Positions 1 to 7,703 of a stretch of 64,000 nucleotides of DNA are shown here, piece after piece. The first letter of the stretch is position 1; every line of letters starts with the position of its first letter. The notes under the pieces were generated by a model, which did not search any database, was not told the origin of the DNA, and saw only the letters and a program-made list of their open reading frames with translations. The translations under genes and the position numbers were made by a program. The stretch comes from an uncultured Chloroflexales bacterium (GTDB lineage: Bacteria > Chloroflexota > Chloroflexia > Chloroflexales > Chloroflexaceae). Where the stretch lies: assembly GCA_937902315.1 (NCBI GenBank), contig CALGUG010000067.1:21433-85432 (forward strand), written 5' to 3'.

Positions 1-1795
1 GCTTGGCGGTCTGGGCCTTGCTGGTCTCGCTGACTTCGCTTGCAAAGCGTTGGGCCTCTTGCTTGGCTAGATCGAGCACCGCGCTATTAACCAGATCCCA
101 GTCAACGCCGATCGGCACCTCGTCGAATGCCAACACAGCGGCATTGCTGAGAATGTCATCATAGTGGGGCAAGATATCGCGCAAGATGGCCAGCGTCTCA
201 CTGGCAAAGATCTCGTCAATATTGATTGCATCGCCAGCCTCGCGCAGCGCGTCGCGAATCCGCTCAGCCTGGCGGCCATAGATCTCGGTCAGCCAAGTGA
301 GCAACTTGTTCTCCCACTGGCGGCGCTCGCGCTCGTGGGGCGGCTCTTGTTCATCGCCGACCTTGCTAATCTCGGCTTTGGCCATTTGCTCGATAGGAGC
401 AGGATTAGGTGCAGACACTGGAGCAGTTGGGGTAACAGGCACACCGGGCGCTTTCCCTTCCAAGTCGGGATAGCGCATAGCGCGCAGTTCGTCGCTAGAG
501 ACTGCGCCAGTGTCAAAATAGATCCTGTCTTCTTGGGCCTGCTTGAGCGAGTCCGCGCTTTCGCCATACTCGAATTTCGCTTCCAGCTGAGGCTGGCCAA
601 GATATTCAGGAGATTGAATAATCGGATTAAAGATCGTTCGTACCAACCATTGTGTCAGCGGAATAATACAGCGCCGATAGAGCGCATTCTGTTGAATCTC
701 ACCGGTGGCCTTGTTGATATCGGCGGTGAAGCCAAGCTCTTGGGGCGGCACACCGTAGGCTGCGCAGGTTACTTTGAGCATCCACTCGTCGAGCGCACTT
801 TCGTAGCGACCACCTTCAGACAATTCGCTGAAGGGAATAAAGTTACCCTTCCAAGGCGAAAACACAATTCGCGATCGCGCAACGTCGCTACCGGCCAGCT
901 TGGCATTCCACCATTCTTCCCAAGCGGCCACCTGTTCAGGGTTCATAATGCCGTCGGGCGGTGACATCACACCAGCGGGGATATTGCTATCGGTGAAGCG
1001 GCTCAGGTCTTGGGTTTGCTTGCGCAGCGCCATATTGACGCGAATAATGATGCGCTCTGTGGGTGGAAAGCCATAGGGCGTGATGGTACGGGTCCAACGC
1101 GGCTTATACAGCAGCTCTTGCGTGCTGAACTGCGGGAAGTCGTCATCGTCGGGCGCGCCGTCGGATCGTTCGTAGTTGCTCCATGGTGTACCAAAGAGAA
1201 TCTGCTGATAAGCGGCTACTTGGCCGCGTGTATCGAGCAGCGGCTTGATCGTCGAGCCGTCGACCACTTCAAGGCCCCACAGGCCGCCGCCCTGGGCTCG
1301 CCTTGGATAGATCGTCAAGGCATCGAGCACCAGCTGGTCATAGATCAGCATGGTGAGCCAAGAGCTTAAATCGTTGACTTTATCGGGCTTGCTAAACCAA
1401 TCGCGCAGCGCGTCGCAGGTTCCATTTTCGGCGGCCTGCTCTTTCTTGTTCTTGGCAACGATCTGCAATTCGAGGTTAGACACAATGTCAGTGATAGTAG
1501 CAATGCACAAGGAGGCGACGTCATACGATGCCGCTAGGCTGCGCAACTGCTCAAAGGGCGTAAGTTGGGGATACTCGCGCCGAGGCGTGACAATGTTGGT
1601 ATTGACCGCAACCGGATATTGGAACTGGCGCGGCCCGGCGGCCTGGTCGCTTGCGCTCGCCGTCGGCGCGATAGGCTGGCCCGGCCCAAAGCGCGTCGCC
1701 ATCAAGCTGCTGAAATTCGAGCCGATCACGCGATCGGCGATCCGCGCAGCGGCATAGCTTAGATCTATTATTCGTCCATTAGGTGGCGTCGGCAT
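1..1795 (-). CDS. Phage portal protein with C-terminal extension (3' end beyond window)
   Basis: The minus strand is open from the ATG at 1793-1795 to the window edge: 598 codons without a stop and no end seen. The portal forms the dodecameric ring at the capsid vertex through which DNA is packaged. The first ~430 residues read like an HK97/lambda-type portal, including the stretches EWWNAKLAG and AAYGVPPQELGFTADINKATGE, which resemble conserved portal segments. From about residue 440 a charged helical region follows (AEISKVGDEQEPPHERERRQWENKLLTWL) that resembles a minor-head (MuF-like) extension; this is uncertain. The start overlaps the end of the large terminase gene by 17 bp, the usual TerL-portal order. 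Identification rests on motif recognition and context. Confidence 0.82.
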   Translation of the reverse strand, partial: MPTPPNGRIIDLSYAAARIADRVIGSNFSSLMATRFGPGQPIAPTASASDQAAGPRQFQYPVAVNTNIVTPRREYPQLTPFEQLRSLAASYDVASLCIATITDIVSNLELQIVAKNKKEQAAENGTCDALRDWFSKPDKVNDLSSWLTMLIYDQLVLDALTIYPRRAQGGGLWGLEVVDGSTIKPLLDTRGQVAAYQQILFGTPWSNYERSDGAPDDDDFPQFSTQELLYKPRWTRTITPYGFPPTERIIIRVNMALRKQTQDLSRFTDSNIPAGVMSPPDGIMNPEQVAAWEEWWNAKLAGSDVARSRIVFSPWKGNFIPFSELSEGGRYESALDEWMLKVTCAAYGVPPQELGFTADINKATGEIQQNALYRRCIIPLTQWLVRTIFNPIIQSPEYLGQPQLEAKFEYGESADSLKQAQEDRIYFDTGAVSSDELRAMRYPDLEGKAPGVPVTPTAPVSAPNPAPIEQMAKAEISKVGDEQEPPHERERRQWENKLLTWLTEIYGRQAERIRDALREAGDAINIDEIFASETLAILRDILPHYDDILSNAAVLAFDEVPIGVDWDLVNSAVLDLAKQEAQRFASEVSETSKAQTAK

Positions 1796-2993
1796 GTTGG
1801 CCTCGTGCTGTCTGATATCGTTGAATCCATTGACTTACATCTAGGTTATTTTGTAGCTGATAGGCACCGATCGCCAAGCTCATAATCTCGTCGGCGGTAT
1901 GATCATCGTCCCAGGCCGCTTTGACCAGCTCTGATCGTTCGCGTTGATCCCACTTGGCTTTGAGTCGATCTTTTTCTAACAACAGCTGTAGCGCCTCAAT
2001 CGCCTGCACTTTGGTTCTGCTGCTGGTTACAAATGGCGTTGCTGGTACACGTAGATTCTCAATCACCGGATCACCAACGCCATTCGATTCGATCACCAGC
2101 GCGCCGCCATACTGCTTCCAGCGCCGTTCGATATGGCTTTGAATAACGGGATAAGGTACGCGCTCTAGGCGCTCGAAGGCTACGCGCTGGAATGGCTCTT
2201 TTGTTGTGTCGAACGTGTTGATAATGGTTGCATCTTGCCGGCGGCCAATATCCACACTGGTCAGATAGCTATGACCCTCTTGCTTAGGCTGATCACCGAC
2301 CGCATCGATCTCGGCGTGCTCAACATCGACCAGGCGAAAGAGGGTAAGACCATCTTCAACAAACTCGGCATTCCACTCTTGGCGATAAACAGCGTTTGGA
2401 ATACGCTCCCGGGCCAGCTGGGCCGCTCGCTGAATGCGCGGGTTTGGGTTGGCCGAGGTCGGCGCTCGCCAGCTTTTAATCTCGCTGTTTGGTCGTTGAC
2501 CACGACACCATTCGTTGTAAAACCAGTTTCGACCACGCGGCGAACTGATCAGCAGGGCGCGCCCGTCGTAGTCGGCCAGTGTCGGCAAGAGGGTTTCGGT
2601 CCACACCTCTTCAGCGATTCGGGCGGCCTCGTCGATAACCACTAAATGGAACGAGTCGCCCAAGATGCTTGTTGGGTTGTCAGCCGAATAGATCCCCAGA
2701 AATCCTCCCGATGGAAACGATATCATTCGCTCCGATCGGCTGATATCGACGCCCAAACGCCGCACGGGTGCAACGGTGGCCTCGGCCCAACGCCAGAGCG
2801 GTCGACCGTTTTTATAAGTCGGCACAACCCAAGCAACTTTCGCGCCAGCGTTTGCGCAGGCCAGCGACAGCGAACCGCCAAGCGTTGACTTACCCCACCG
2901 CCTCCCCATCGCCAAGACTTGCGTCTTCGCTGGATGCTTCGCTATCCTCGTCTGATCTATCCGCAATCGCGGCAATAGCAGTGCCATAGTCAA
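1779..2993 (-). CDS. Phage terminase large subunit (TerL)
   Basis: A 404-residue DNA-packaging motor. The N-terminal ATPase has a Walker A-like MGRRWGKST (residues 29-37) and a Walker B VVIDEAA (118-124). A coupling motif LLISSPRG follows. The C-terminal RNase H-like nuclease begins near SVDIGRRQDAT (about residue 250), whose Asp is the expected first metal ligand; VIESNGVGDPV fits a second acidic patch. In the family, TerL hydrolyses ATP to push DNA through the portal and cuts concatemers. The gene overlaps the small terminase candidate upstream by 104 bp and the portal downstream by 17 bp. The long upstream overlap leaves the exact start open, but Walker A is only ~30 residues in, so a much later start is unlikely. 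Confidence 0.93.
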   Translation of the reverse strand: MTMALLLPRLRIDQTRIAKHPAKTQVLAMGRRWGKSTLGGSLSLACANAGAKVAWVVPTYKNGRPLWRWAEATVAPVRRLGVDISRSERMISFPSGGFLGIYSADNPTSILGDSFHLVVIDEAARIAEEVWTETLLPTLADYDGRALLISSPRGRNWFYNEWCRGQRPNSEIKSWRAPTSANPNPRIQRAAQLARERIPNAVYRQEWNAEFVEDGLTLFRLVDVEHAEIDAVGDQPKQEGHSYLTSVDIGRRQDATIINTFDTTKEPFQRVAFERLERVPYPVIQSHIERRWKQYGGALVIESNGVGDPVIENLRVPATPFVTSSRTKVQAIEALQLLLEKDRLKAKWDQRERSELVKAAWDDDHTADEIMSLAIGAYQLQNNLDVSQWIQRYQTARGQHADAT

Positions 2994-3297
2994 ATGTTTC
3001 TACTGGAATAGGGCCGCGCTCTGGTCCGCTGAGCTCGCGCCGCTCGGTTGGCTTGCCCATAATGCGATCAATCAAATAGATCAAAGCCACTCGATCTGGA
3101 GGCCGTTGATAGACCGTTTTTTCTCCGCTTAGATCGACCTCTTCAACCATGACACCATCGGCAAGATCGAGCATCTTGTCGATCAGGCTCGGCAAGCGAT
3201 CAGCGATGCGCTTTTCTGCTTTAGCGATCGGCTGCTTAAATTTCTCTGCTTTTGGTTTGCGACCAGCGCCGGGCCGCGCTCCGCCTTTACCTGCCAT
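2890..3297 (-). CDS. Probable phage terminase small subunit
   Basis: A 135-residue protein beginning MAGKGGARPGAGRKPK. This Gly/Arg/Lys-rich opening is typical of many phage small terminases. A helical middle (residues ~25-80) could form the DNA-binding/oligomerisation core, and an acidic Ser/Asp/Glu-rich tail closes the protein. Small terminases recognise the packaging site and load TerL. Its position directly before the large subunit supports the call. Its last 104 bp are also the first part of the large-subunit gene in another frame, so the low-complexity tail is in dual-coding DNA. No clear HTH was seen by eye, so the assignment is mostly positional. Confidence 0.68.
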   Translation of the reverse strand: MAGKGGARPGAGRKPKAEKFKQPIAKAEKRIADRLPSLIDKMLDLADGVMVEEVDLSGEKTVYQRPPDRVALIYLIDRIMGKPTERRELSGPERGPIPVETFDYGTAIAAIADRSDEDSEASSEDASLGDGEAVG

Positions 3298-3406
3298 TGA
3301 AAAACCCTGTAAGAAATCAATAAATCAAAGACGCCCTTCGGGCGGGTGGTGGTGGTTGCTTCACCATCTACTTATATCAACCTCAATCGGCCCATATCGC
3401 CCTTCT

Positions 3407-3820
3407 TTAAAGTTCCATTCCCACACAGGAGGCCATAGAATAATATCGATCAACACGCGGTCTGTTGAGATGCGAAACAAGAGATAAAGATTCACTTGAT
3501 AGTCTCCTCACTACCGGAAGCCACAAGCAGCGCTGCTCGGCTACCACTCGACCGTCAAGAAGTAGCCGGCTATCACGGAGATCCAAGCGAGCGGCGACTG
3601 TTCCATAGAACTGGCCTTGCGCTTCCGCGATCGACACTGTACCAAGCCGCCCGCCCTCCACCTGAATCCGAGGTGAATGGTTGAAGGTGTCGAAACCCAC
3701 AACGAGATGAATACCGTCAACGCGCTCGTTTCGCTGGTAGATAAAAACACGCTCTTGCTGCGCTTGTGGAGCGGGCCACAACAGGAGTAGCAAACAGACG
3801 AGCAGGGTAAGCGCACGCAT
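3407..3820 (-). CDS. Small exported phage protein, function unknown
   Basis: A 137-residue protein with a clear N-terminal hydrophobic signal (residues ~3-17, leucine-rich, ending PAPQAQQ). The rest is a soluble, probably beta-rich domain (about 22-110). The signal has no lipobox cysteine, so it is not an obvious outer spanin. The start codon overlaps the stop of the upstream membrane gene by one base (TGATG), so translation is probably coupled. It is the last gene of the lysis group before the small terminase. A role at the cell envelope during lysis is possible by position. I do not recognise a family. Confidence 0.6.
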   Translation of the reverse strand: MRALTLLVCLLLLLWPAPQAQQERVFIYQRNERVDGIHLVVGFDTFNHSPRIQVEGGRLGTVSIAEAQGQFYGTVAARLDLRDSRLLLDGRVVAEQRCLWLPVVRRLSSESLSLVSHLNRPRVDRYYSMASCVGMEL

Positions 3821-4182
3821 CAGTCTGCCCCGACCAGCCGCGGCAACGTCGACAAATCAGATATCTCCTGCTCTCGCGGCTTGACCTGCTCAGCAAGCAG
3901 CTCGCGCAGCTCAATGATCTGACGGCGCAACTCTTCGATCTCTTGGCGCTGATCGCTAATCAACAATCGCTGATCAGGCGATGGCAGGGCGGCAACCTCG
4001 CGCTCCAGCTTACGCTGGAACTGCTTTTGCAGGGCGGCCAGTGTCATTACGATAACCGCCAAAGTGAAGCTTAGCCAGTTTGGTAGTACGATCGCGGCCG
4101 CCTTGGCCGCTGGCTCGATACCAGTCAGAATAATGATCAGGGTACCAAAATACTCCAACACATCTTGAGTAGTGAGCTTCAT
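3820..4182 (-). CDS. Two-TM coiled-coil membrane protein, holin candidate
   Basis: A 120-residue protein with two hydrophobic segments (residues ~9-31 and ~34-52), followed by a charged helical/coiled-coil tail (about 55-110; RRQIIELRELLAEQ). Small proteins with two membrane spans next to an endolysin are classical holin candidates; holins permeabilise the membrane so that the endolysin reaches the wall. It starts three bases after the stop of the preceding membrane gene. The long coiled-coil tail is larger than in most simple holins and may be for oligomerisation or for contact with the similarly built neighbour. Functional assignment is inference from topology and position. Confidence 0.6.
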   Translation of the reverse strand: MKLTTQDVLEYFGTLIIILTGIEPAAKAAAIVLPNWLSFTLAVIVMTLAALQKQFQRKLEREVAALPSPDQRLLISDQRQEIEELRRQIIELRELLAEQVKPREQEISDLSTLPRLVGAD

Positions 4183-4185
4183 TCT

Positions 4186-4674
4186 CTACAACTCCTCTTT
4201 CGCCTTCAACAGTGCTTGTAGTTGCTTGATTTGTTCGTGCGCTCGTTGCAGCTGTTCCTGGGCGGCCGCTCTGACATCCTCGGCATGCTTTCTGGCTGCT
4301 GCTACGTCGCGTTCGCGCTCGGCGAGCCGGCTCTGATGGCTGCGCTCCCTATTTCGGATCTTTTGAAGCTCGTCGTTCAACTCGGCGATATGCTGCTCAG
4401 CTTCTTGCAATCTCTGGAGTGTGCGCTCATACAGCAGTCGATATCGCTTGACGAGTTTGTACCATGCCTCGTACCCGTAGACGACTAGACGCACCAGGCG
4501 AAACGTCACCAGCGATACGGCCAGAATGTTCCACCACAACAGACTGAAGAGCAGAATCGCCGCAATCCGTCGTTCGTACGGGGTGATGCCCATCATCGCC
4601 GCGAACAGCGCCAGGAGGACACCGCCAATCGTTGTAATGATGAGAAAGAAAGGCGTGTCCTCTTTGTTAATCAT
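4186..4674 (-). CDS. Two-TM protein with long coiled coil (second holin-like candidate)
   Basis: A 162-residue protein with membrane spans at residues ~8-28 and ~36-62, then a nearly continuous heptad-rich helix to the C terminus (residues ~75-160; QLQRAHEQIKQLQALLKAKEEL). It overlaps the upstream 85-residue gene by four bases and precedes the other two-TM/coiled-coil protein, so the two may act as a pair (holin/antiholin or a membrane platform). No family is recognised. The shared design of the neighbours is visible in the sequence; the pairing is inference. Confidence 0.58.
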   Translation of the reverse strand: MINKEDTPFFLIITTIGGVLLALFAAMMGITPYERRIAAILLFSLLWWNILAVSLVTFRLVRLVVYGYEAWYKLVKRYRLLYERTLQRLQEAEQHIAELNDELQKIRNRERSHQSRLAERERDVAAARKHAEDVRAAAQEQLQRAHEQIKQLQALLKAKEEL

Positions 4675-4928
4675 CGCCGTTCTAATGCGCTTATCCGTTG
4701 CTCTAGCGCGCGTATCCGCTGTTCATGCAGCCTGGTCAGCGCCAGCGCCGCCGATGCCGCCATGGCGGTGTGACGTTCAATCAGTCGAACAATGAAAAAC
4801 TGCCAGGCCTCGGCCGCTCGGCACGCCGCCGCATCAATTTGTTGCTGCTCTTGACTCGCCAGCGCTTTCAAAAAATCGTGATAAGCCGCCTGTAAATGCT
4901 CTTGCGCATCGCCCAAATCACTTGTCAC
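4671..4928 (-). CDS. Small helical phage protein in the lysis operon
   Basis: An 85-residue, almost entirely helical protein, rich in Ala, Gln and Glu, with a short basic heptad-like end (RIRALEQRISALERR). There is no clear signal peptide; the stretch ALALTRL is too polar to count as a membrane span. Four-base overlaps with the endolysin upstream and the membrane protein downstream imply translational coupling. A chaperone-like or accessory role in lysis is possible, but nothing identifies it. Coding status is supported by the overlaps on both sides. Confidence 0.55.
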   Translation of the reverse strand: MTSDLGDAQEHLQAAYHDFLKALASQEQQQIDAAACRAAEAWQFFIVRLIERHTAMAASAALALTRLHEQRIRALEQRISALERR

Positions 4929-5959
4929 AGCGACCTCATCTCTCTCATGTCGCGCAGCACGGCCTGAATGTAGCTCTGTGGCTGGTTGTTATCTTCAGCC
5001 GGTGCGTACACAGGAATAATCGTCTCAACATCAAGTAGTCCAACCGCGCCATAGATCTGCTTGAGATGCATAACGAGATGCATCAAGCCGAGCTGGGCGC
5101 TTTCATACTTGTTGAATTGTCGCCCATTGTGGGTCACATTCGGCCAACGGCCGTAGGCGACGATCGCGCCCGCGTTATTGCTCTTTTTAAACAGATCTGA
5201 ACTGCCAATCACGCCGGGCGTTTGGCTCGTTTCGTGTGCCCAAATAGCTGCTACAAAAGCAGGATCGATATCAAGCCAAACACAGAGCTGATAGATCCGC
5301 TCGATCACCACATCGACGATCGGTGCCTTGCGGTGCTTCAACCAAGTACTAAATTGAGCGAGTGAAACACTTGGACTAGCGCCAATGACGCGCGTTTTTT
5401 GGGCAATTGTGGGGGTGACCGCTGCGGCGATCGCCGCAAAATCAAAGGCGCTGCCGGGGCAAAAGGCTTTGTCGACAGGGTTAATCTCACCATGGCCGAT
5501 CAAGTTCACGCCCGGCACGAGGCGCGCCCAGCCCAGCTGCTCACAGAGCCACTTCAGCAGGCGGGTTTGGGTGGCCTGCATAGCAGCAGGGAGCGCCTGG
5601 CCAGTGTAGCCTTCATGCTCGATGCTCAGCGTGTAACGGTTGGGGTTCGCGCCTGGGCGCAGGCCGCGCCAGCTTGGGCTGACTGGCTTGCCGCTTGGGG
5701 TCTTCCAGTTCTTGCCATCTGGTTTAAGGCCATTGCACCAGGCAACATCAGCCAAGGAAACCAGCTGAAAGAGATCGCCATTTTTGGAGATAAAGAAGTG
5801 TGAAGAGACTTCGCTCGCAGGGTTGGTCAGCCAGTCGAGCGAACCAGCTGCACCGCCCTGGGCGATATGGAGAACAATAGCATCGTGACCAAGCCGCTCT
5901 GTTGCCGGGGCAAAGTTAGGGCTTGGCCGTTTAGTGGCAAATGGACACCAGTTAAGCAT
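4925..5959 (-). CDS. Phage endolysin: N-acetylmuramoyl-L-alanine amidase plus glucosaminidase-like domain
   Basis: A 344-residue wall hydrolase with two domains. The N-terminal Amidase_2 domain (residues ~1-180) has the expected zinc ligands: His31 (VLHIAQGG), His156 (LIGHGEINP) and Cys167 (FCPG), with Glu114/Glu116 in SIEHEG. The family cleaves the amide bond between MurNAc and L-Ala. The C-terminal half (about 195-344) contains FVAAIWAHETSQ and a later SNNAGAI, which resembles the glucosaminidase/lysozyme-like fold with a catalytic Glu; this is less certain. There is no signal peptide, so release should need a holin; two candidates follow immediately. The ATG has a strong GAGGAG ribosome site. 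This is the first gene of the leftward late operon. Confidence 0.88.
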   Translation of the reverse strand: MLNWCPFATKRPSPNFAPATERLGHDAIVLHIAQGGAAGSLDWLTNPASEVSSHFFISKNGDLFQLVSLADVAWCNGLKPDGKNWKTPSGKPVSPSWRGLRPGANPNRYTLSIEHEGYTGQALPAAMQATQTRLLKWLCEQLGWARLVPGVNLIGHGEINPVDKAFCPGSAFDFAAIAAAVTPTIAQKTRVIGASPSVSLAQFSTWLKHRKAPIVDVVIERIYQLCVWLDIDPAFVAAIWAHETSQTPGVIGSSDLFKKSNNAGAIVAYGRWPNVTHNGRQFNKYESAQLGLMHLVMHLKQIYGAVGLLDVETIIPVYAPAEDNNQPQSYIQAVLRDMREMRSL

Positions 5960-5996
5960 TGGGCGCTCCTCGCTCGATCAAAGCTGATCAAAAAGG

Positions 5997-6055
5997 TCGA
6001 GGAACGCGGCGCATAAAGGGATCGAGAATTCGCTTTCCGCGTTCCTCGATCCCTT
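5997..6055 (-). promoter_or_regulatory. Overlapping alternative hairpins in the endolysin leader (attenuator-like or bidirectional terminator)
   Basis: Two perfect inverted repeats share bases 6045-6049 and cannot form together. The first pairs 6016-6026 with 6045-6055 (11 bp, AAGGGATCGAG). The second pairs 5997-6009 with 6037-6049 (13 bp, TCGAGGAACGCGG). Read leftwards, the 13-bp hairpin is followed by CCTTTTTG, like an intrinsic terminator, and the 11-bp hairpin would be its competitor. Read rightwards, the 11-bp hairpin is followed by CTTTT. It lies between a TATACT box at 6061-6066 and the endolysin start, so it could switch readthrough into the lysis/packaging operon. A plain bidirectional terminator is the simpler alternative. 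Confidence 0.55.
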
Positions 6056-6060
6056 CTTTT

Positions 6061-6066
6061 AGTATA
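6061..6066 (-). promoter_or_regulatory. Candidate -10 box of the late (lysis/packaging) operon
   Basis: TATACT on the minus strand, about 100 bp before the endolysin start. The region at -35 is weak (TTCCAA at 18-bp spacing), as might be expected of an activator-dependent late promoter. Transcription from here would put both alternative hairpins at the very start of the leader. Assigned by eye only. Confidence 0.4.
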
Positions 6067-6112
6067 GCATATCTGTGCGTATTATTGGAATTATACTGAC
6101 AATGGTGAAGAC

Positions 6113-6739
6113 TTAATCAAAGAGGCTCTTTTGTCCCCTTGAAGGGATATAGAGCATTTTTTCTAATCGATAGCGCATCGCGATTGGCGATACATCAAAT
6201 CGTGCAGCTAATTCACGTACATCTGCACCATATTGATTAACTGCCTCTTCGATTAATCGAGCAGGCATCAATAACTCAGATCCAAAGGTGTTAGCCTCTA
6301 TTTCTAGACGGCGTTTGTCTTTGTCTGACAAAACCCTTGGTCTAGGCGTCATAGGAACATCGAAACCGGGAAGAGCATCATTTGCAAAGCTGCTTTGTTC
6401 ACCAATGGCCGCAATCTGTTCATGGTTACACATAAAGCCCTGTAAGTGGAGCTTTTCAGCTAACACATGCAAACGATAGTGTCCTATTTCATGGGCTACC
6501 GTAAATCGCTGACGAGTTGGTATATCACTATCACGAACCTCGATAATACGATCCTCAACTTGGAGCCGTCCAGCCATCTCAGTAGGTAGTGAGTTAGTAA
6601 TATCAATAGACAGTGTACATAAAAGATCTGCTATATCATCAACAGGAACCGGAAGAGTGAGTGCGCCAAACTGCCTTTCCCATTCATCAATAATGGAACG
6701 CGCTTCACGAACTGCAAATCCCTTCCAAGTTAGTTGCAT
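6113..6739 (-). CDS. ImmA/IrrE-type zinc metallopeptidase
   Basis: A 208-residue protein with the HExxH zinc site HEIGH at residues 83-87 (preceded by RFTVA) and a later acidic stretch (LEIEANTFGSELLMPARLI) that provides the third ligand region typical of the ImmA/IrrE (M78) family. In related mobile elements this protease cleaves an XRE repressor after a DNA-damage or cell-signal cue and derepresses the element. The gene starts three bases after the stop of an XRE gene, the classical ImmR-ImmA pairing. The C-terminal part (about 165-195; ELAARFDVSPIAMRYRLEKM) looks like an HTH. The family call is secure; the substrate is inferred. Confidence 0.9.
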   Translation of the reverse strand: MQLTWKGFAVREARSIIDEWERQFGALTLPVPVDDIADLLCTLSIDITNSLPTEMAGRLQVEDRIIEVRDSDIPTRQRFTVAHEIGHYRLHVLAEKLHLQGFMCNHEQIAAIGEQSSFANDALPGFDVPMTPRPRVLSDKDKRRLEIEANTFGSELLMPARLIEEAVNQYGADVRELAARFDVSPIAMRYRLEKMLYIPSRGQKSLFD

Positions 6740-6742
6740 AGC

Positions 6743-7201
6743 TTATTCCTCTTTTGCTTCATCAGATGGAGGGGTAATTCGAGTGAAGACTGCCCCCATT
6801 CGAGAAGGAGCAGGCGTTGTCGCATCTCGAACCAGACTTTTCAAATACTCAACAGAGGTAGATAGCGCTTTACCTAAGCCTTCAAGAAGAGATTGCGAGA
6901 TACTTGATGAAGGTAACTTATTATTCTCTAGGTTACGAAGCGTCTGAATATCAACGCCTACCTGTTGCGCTAGGGCGGATTGTGTAATTCTTTGAGAGCG
7001 ACGTTGCTCTTGAATATAGCTTCCTAGGGCTGGTAGAGGCTTCTCTGTCAATCCCAGACGTGTTGCACATCGTAAGGCTCGTTGTTCGTTTTGCTCTGAG
7101 CATTGTGTCCGTTGTTGAAACACGGCAATAAGTTCAGGAAACTGCTCAAAATCTTTGAGCGCTTCTGCTCGGCAAATCTCTGTATATGGACATTTAGGCA
7201 T
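6743..7201 (-). CDS. XRE-family regulator with Cys-containing N-terminal extension
   Basis: A 152-residue protein if started at the ATG at 7199-7201, which has a GGAGG site six bases upstream; an ATG four codons earlier lacks one. Residues ~60-120 form an XRE helix-turn-helix (QSALAQQVGVDIQTLRNLENN). The first ~55 residues hold a CPYTEIC pair and two more cysteines (QC, RC), a possible metal- or redox-sensing extension not usual for plain phage repressors. It lies between a 90-residue gene and the ImmA protease, so it is the likely substrate of that protease. An inverted repeat at 7528-7550 upstream of the operon may be its own operator. Confidence 0.82.
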   Translation of the reverse strand: MPKCPYTEICRAEALKDFEQFPELIAVFQQRTQCSEQNEQRALRCATRLGLTEKPLPALGSYIQEQRRSQRITQSALAQQVGVDIQTLRNLENNKLPSSSISQSLLEGLGKALSTSVEYLKSLVRDATTPAPSRMGAVFTRITPPSDEAKEE

Positions 7202-7225
7202 AATCGCCTCCATTATTCATTGTCT

Positions 7226-7498
7226 TCATAGGCCTCCATAGTCAGGCCAGTCATTGGCATCAGAAAACCATTTTGCTAGTGTTAACGCACGTTGAGCAGC
7301 AGTTTCGCGATCTTCAGTGAGGCCAATACGTATACATTCTCTCCAGATCGAGTCATGTAAACCTGAACGCTCTGAATTAAGCTGCTCAAGTTCCTCGGTG
7401 CTTAAAGTATACTCCATTGTATAGTTAATAAGTTGTATATACTCACGGGCCAACTGAAATAAGCGCCAGAATGGTGAAGCAGAATCTATTTCCGGCAT
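7226..7498 (-). CDS. Small protein of the XRE/ImmA operon, unknown function
   Basis: A 90-residue acidic helical protein starting MPEIDSASPFWRLF, with an AGGGAGA site before the ATG. It is the first gene of a three-gene leftward operon (this gene, XRE regulator, ImmA protease), with 24 bp to the next start. No family is recognised. The position suggests a partner of the regulator pair or a host-directed protein made in the lysogen. Confidence 0.6.
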   Translation of the reverse strand: MPEIDSASPFWRLFQLAREYIQLINYTMEYTLSTEELEQLNSERSGLHDSIWRECIRIGLTEDRETAAQRALTLAKWFSDANDWPDYGGL

Positions 7499-7527
7499 AC
7501 TTCTCCCTATCTTATTTTAGCACAACC

Positions 7528-7550
7528 GTTCTAAAATACAATGATAGAAC
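7528..7550. promoter_or_regulatory. Inverted repeat, candidate operator of the XRE/ImmA operon
   Basis: GTTCTA (7528-7533) and TAGAAC (7545-7550) form a 6-bp inverted repeat with an 11-bp spacer, 30 bp upstream of the operon start. It lies over a minus-strand promoter candidate (TTGTAT, 16 bp, TAAAAT). The arrangement fits autoregulation by the XRE protein; no second copy was seen. Confidence 0.4.
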
Positions 7551-7611
7551 ATTGCTGTTATACTCTCCTACGTTTTACGCTTCAATCTACTAAGCCATTG
7601 TGACCCACTGC

Positions 7612-7695
7612 CTACGGCGCGCCTGGCAGCGACTCGCAGGGAATACCATCGCCATCGCTGTTAAGGCGGTTAGGGTCATCGTCGATCCTAACCGC
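7612..7695 (-). pseudogene. Excalibur calcium-binding domain remnant
   Basis: On the minus strand between two in-frame stops lie 27 codons ending in DPNRLNSDGDGIPCESLPGAP. The DxDxDGxxCE pattern is the C-terminal signature of the Excalibur extracellular calcium-binding domain, common at the ends of secreted proteins. It has no start codon and its first half is missing. It lies just downstream of the secreted cargo protein gene, in a different frame from it. It is most simply the broken-off tail of that protein. An 11-bp inverted repeat (7664-7674/7687-7697) overlaps its upstream end. Confidence 0.6.
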
Positions 7696-7703
7696 CTAAA
7701 GCT

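Noticed and set aside
164..964. Rightward 266-codon open frame
   Set aside because: Lies antisense to the portal gene, whose minus-strand frame is open for 598 codons with clear portal motifs; the translation of the plus frame has no recognisable domain.
6113..7498. Toxin-antitoxin system
   Set aside because: The HEIGH protease next to an XRE gene could be read as one, but ImmA-type architecture and the operator-like repeat fit an element regulator better; no toxin fold was seen.
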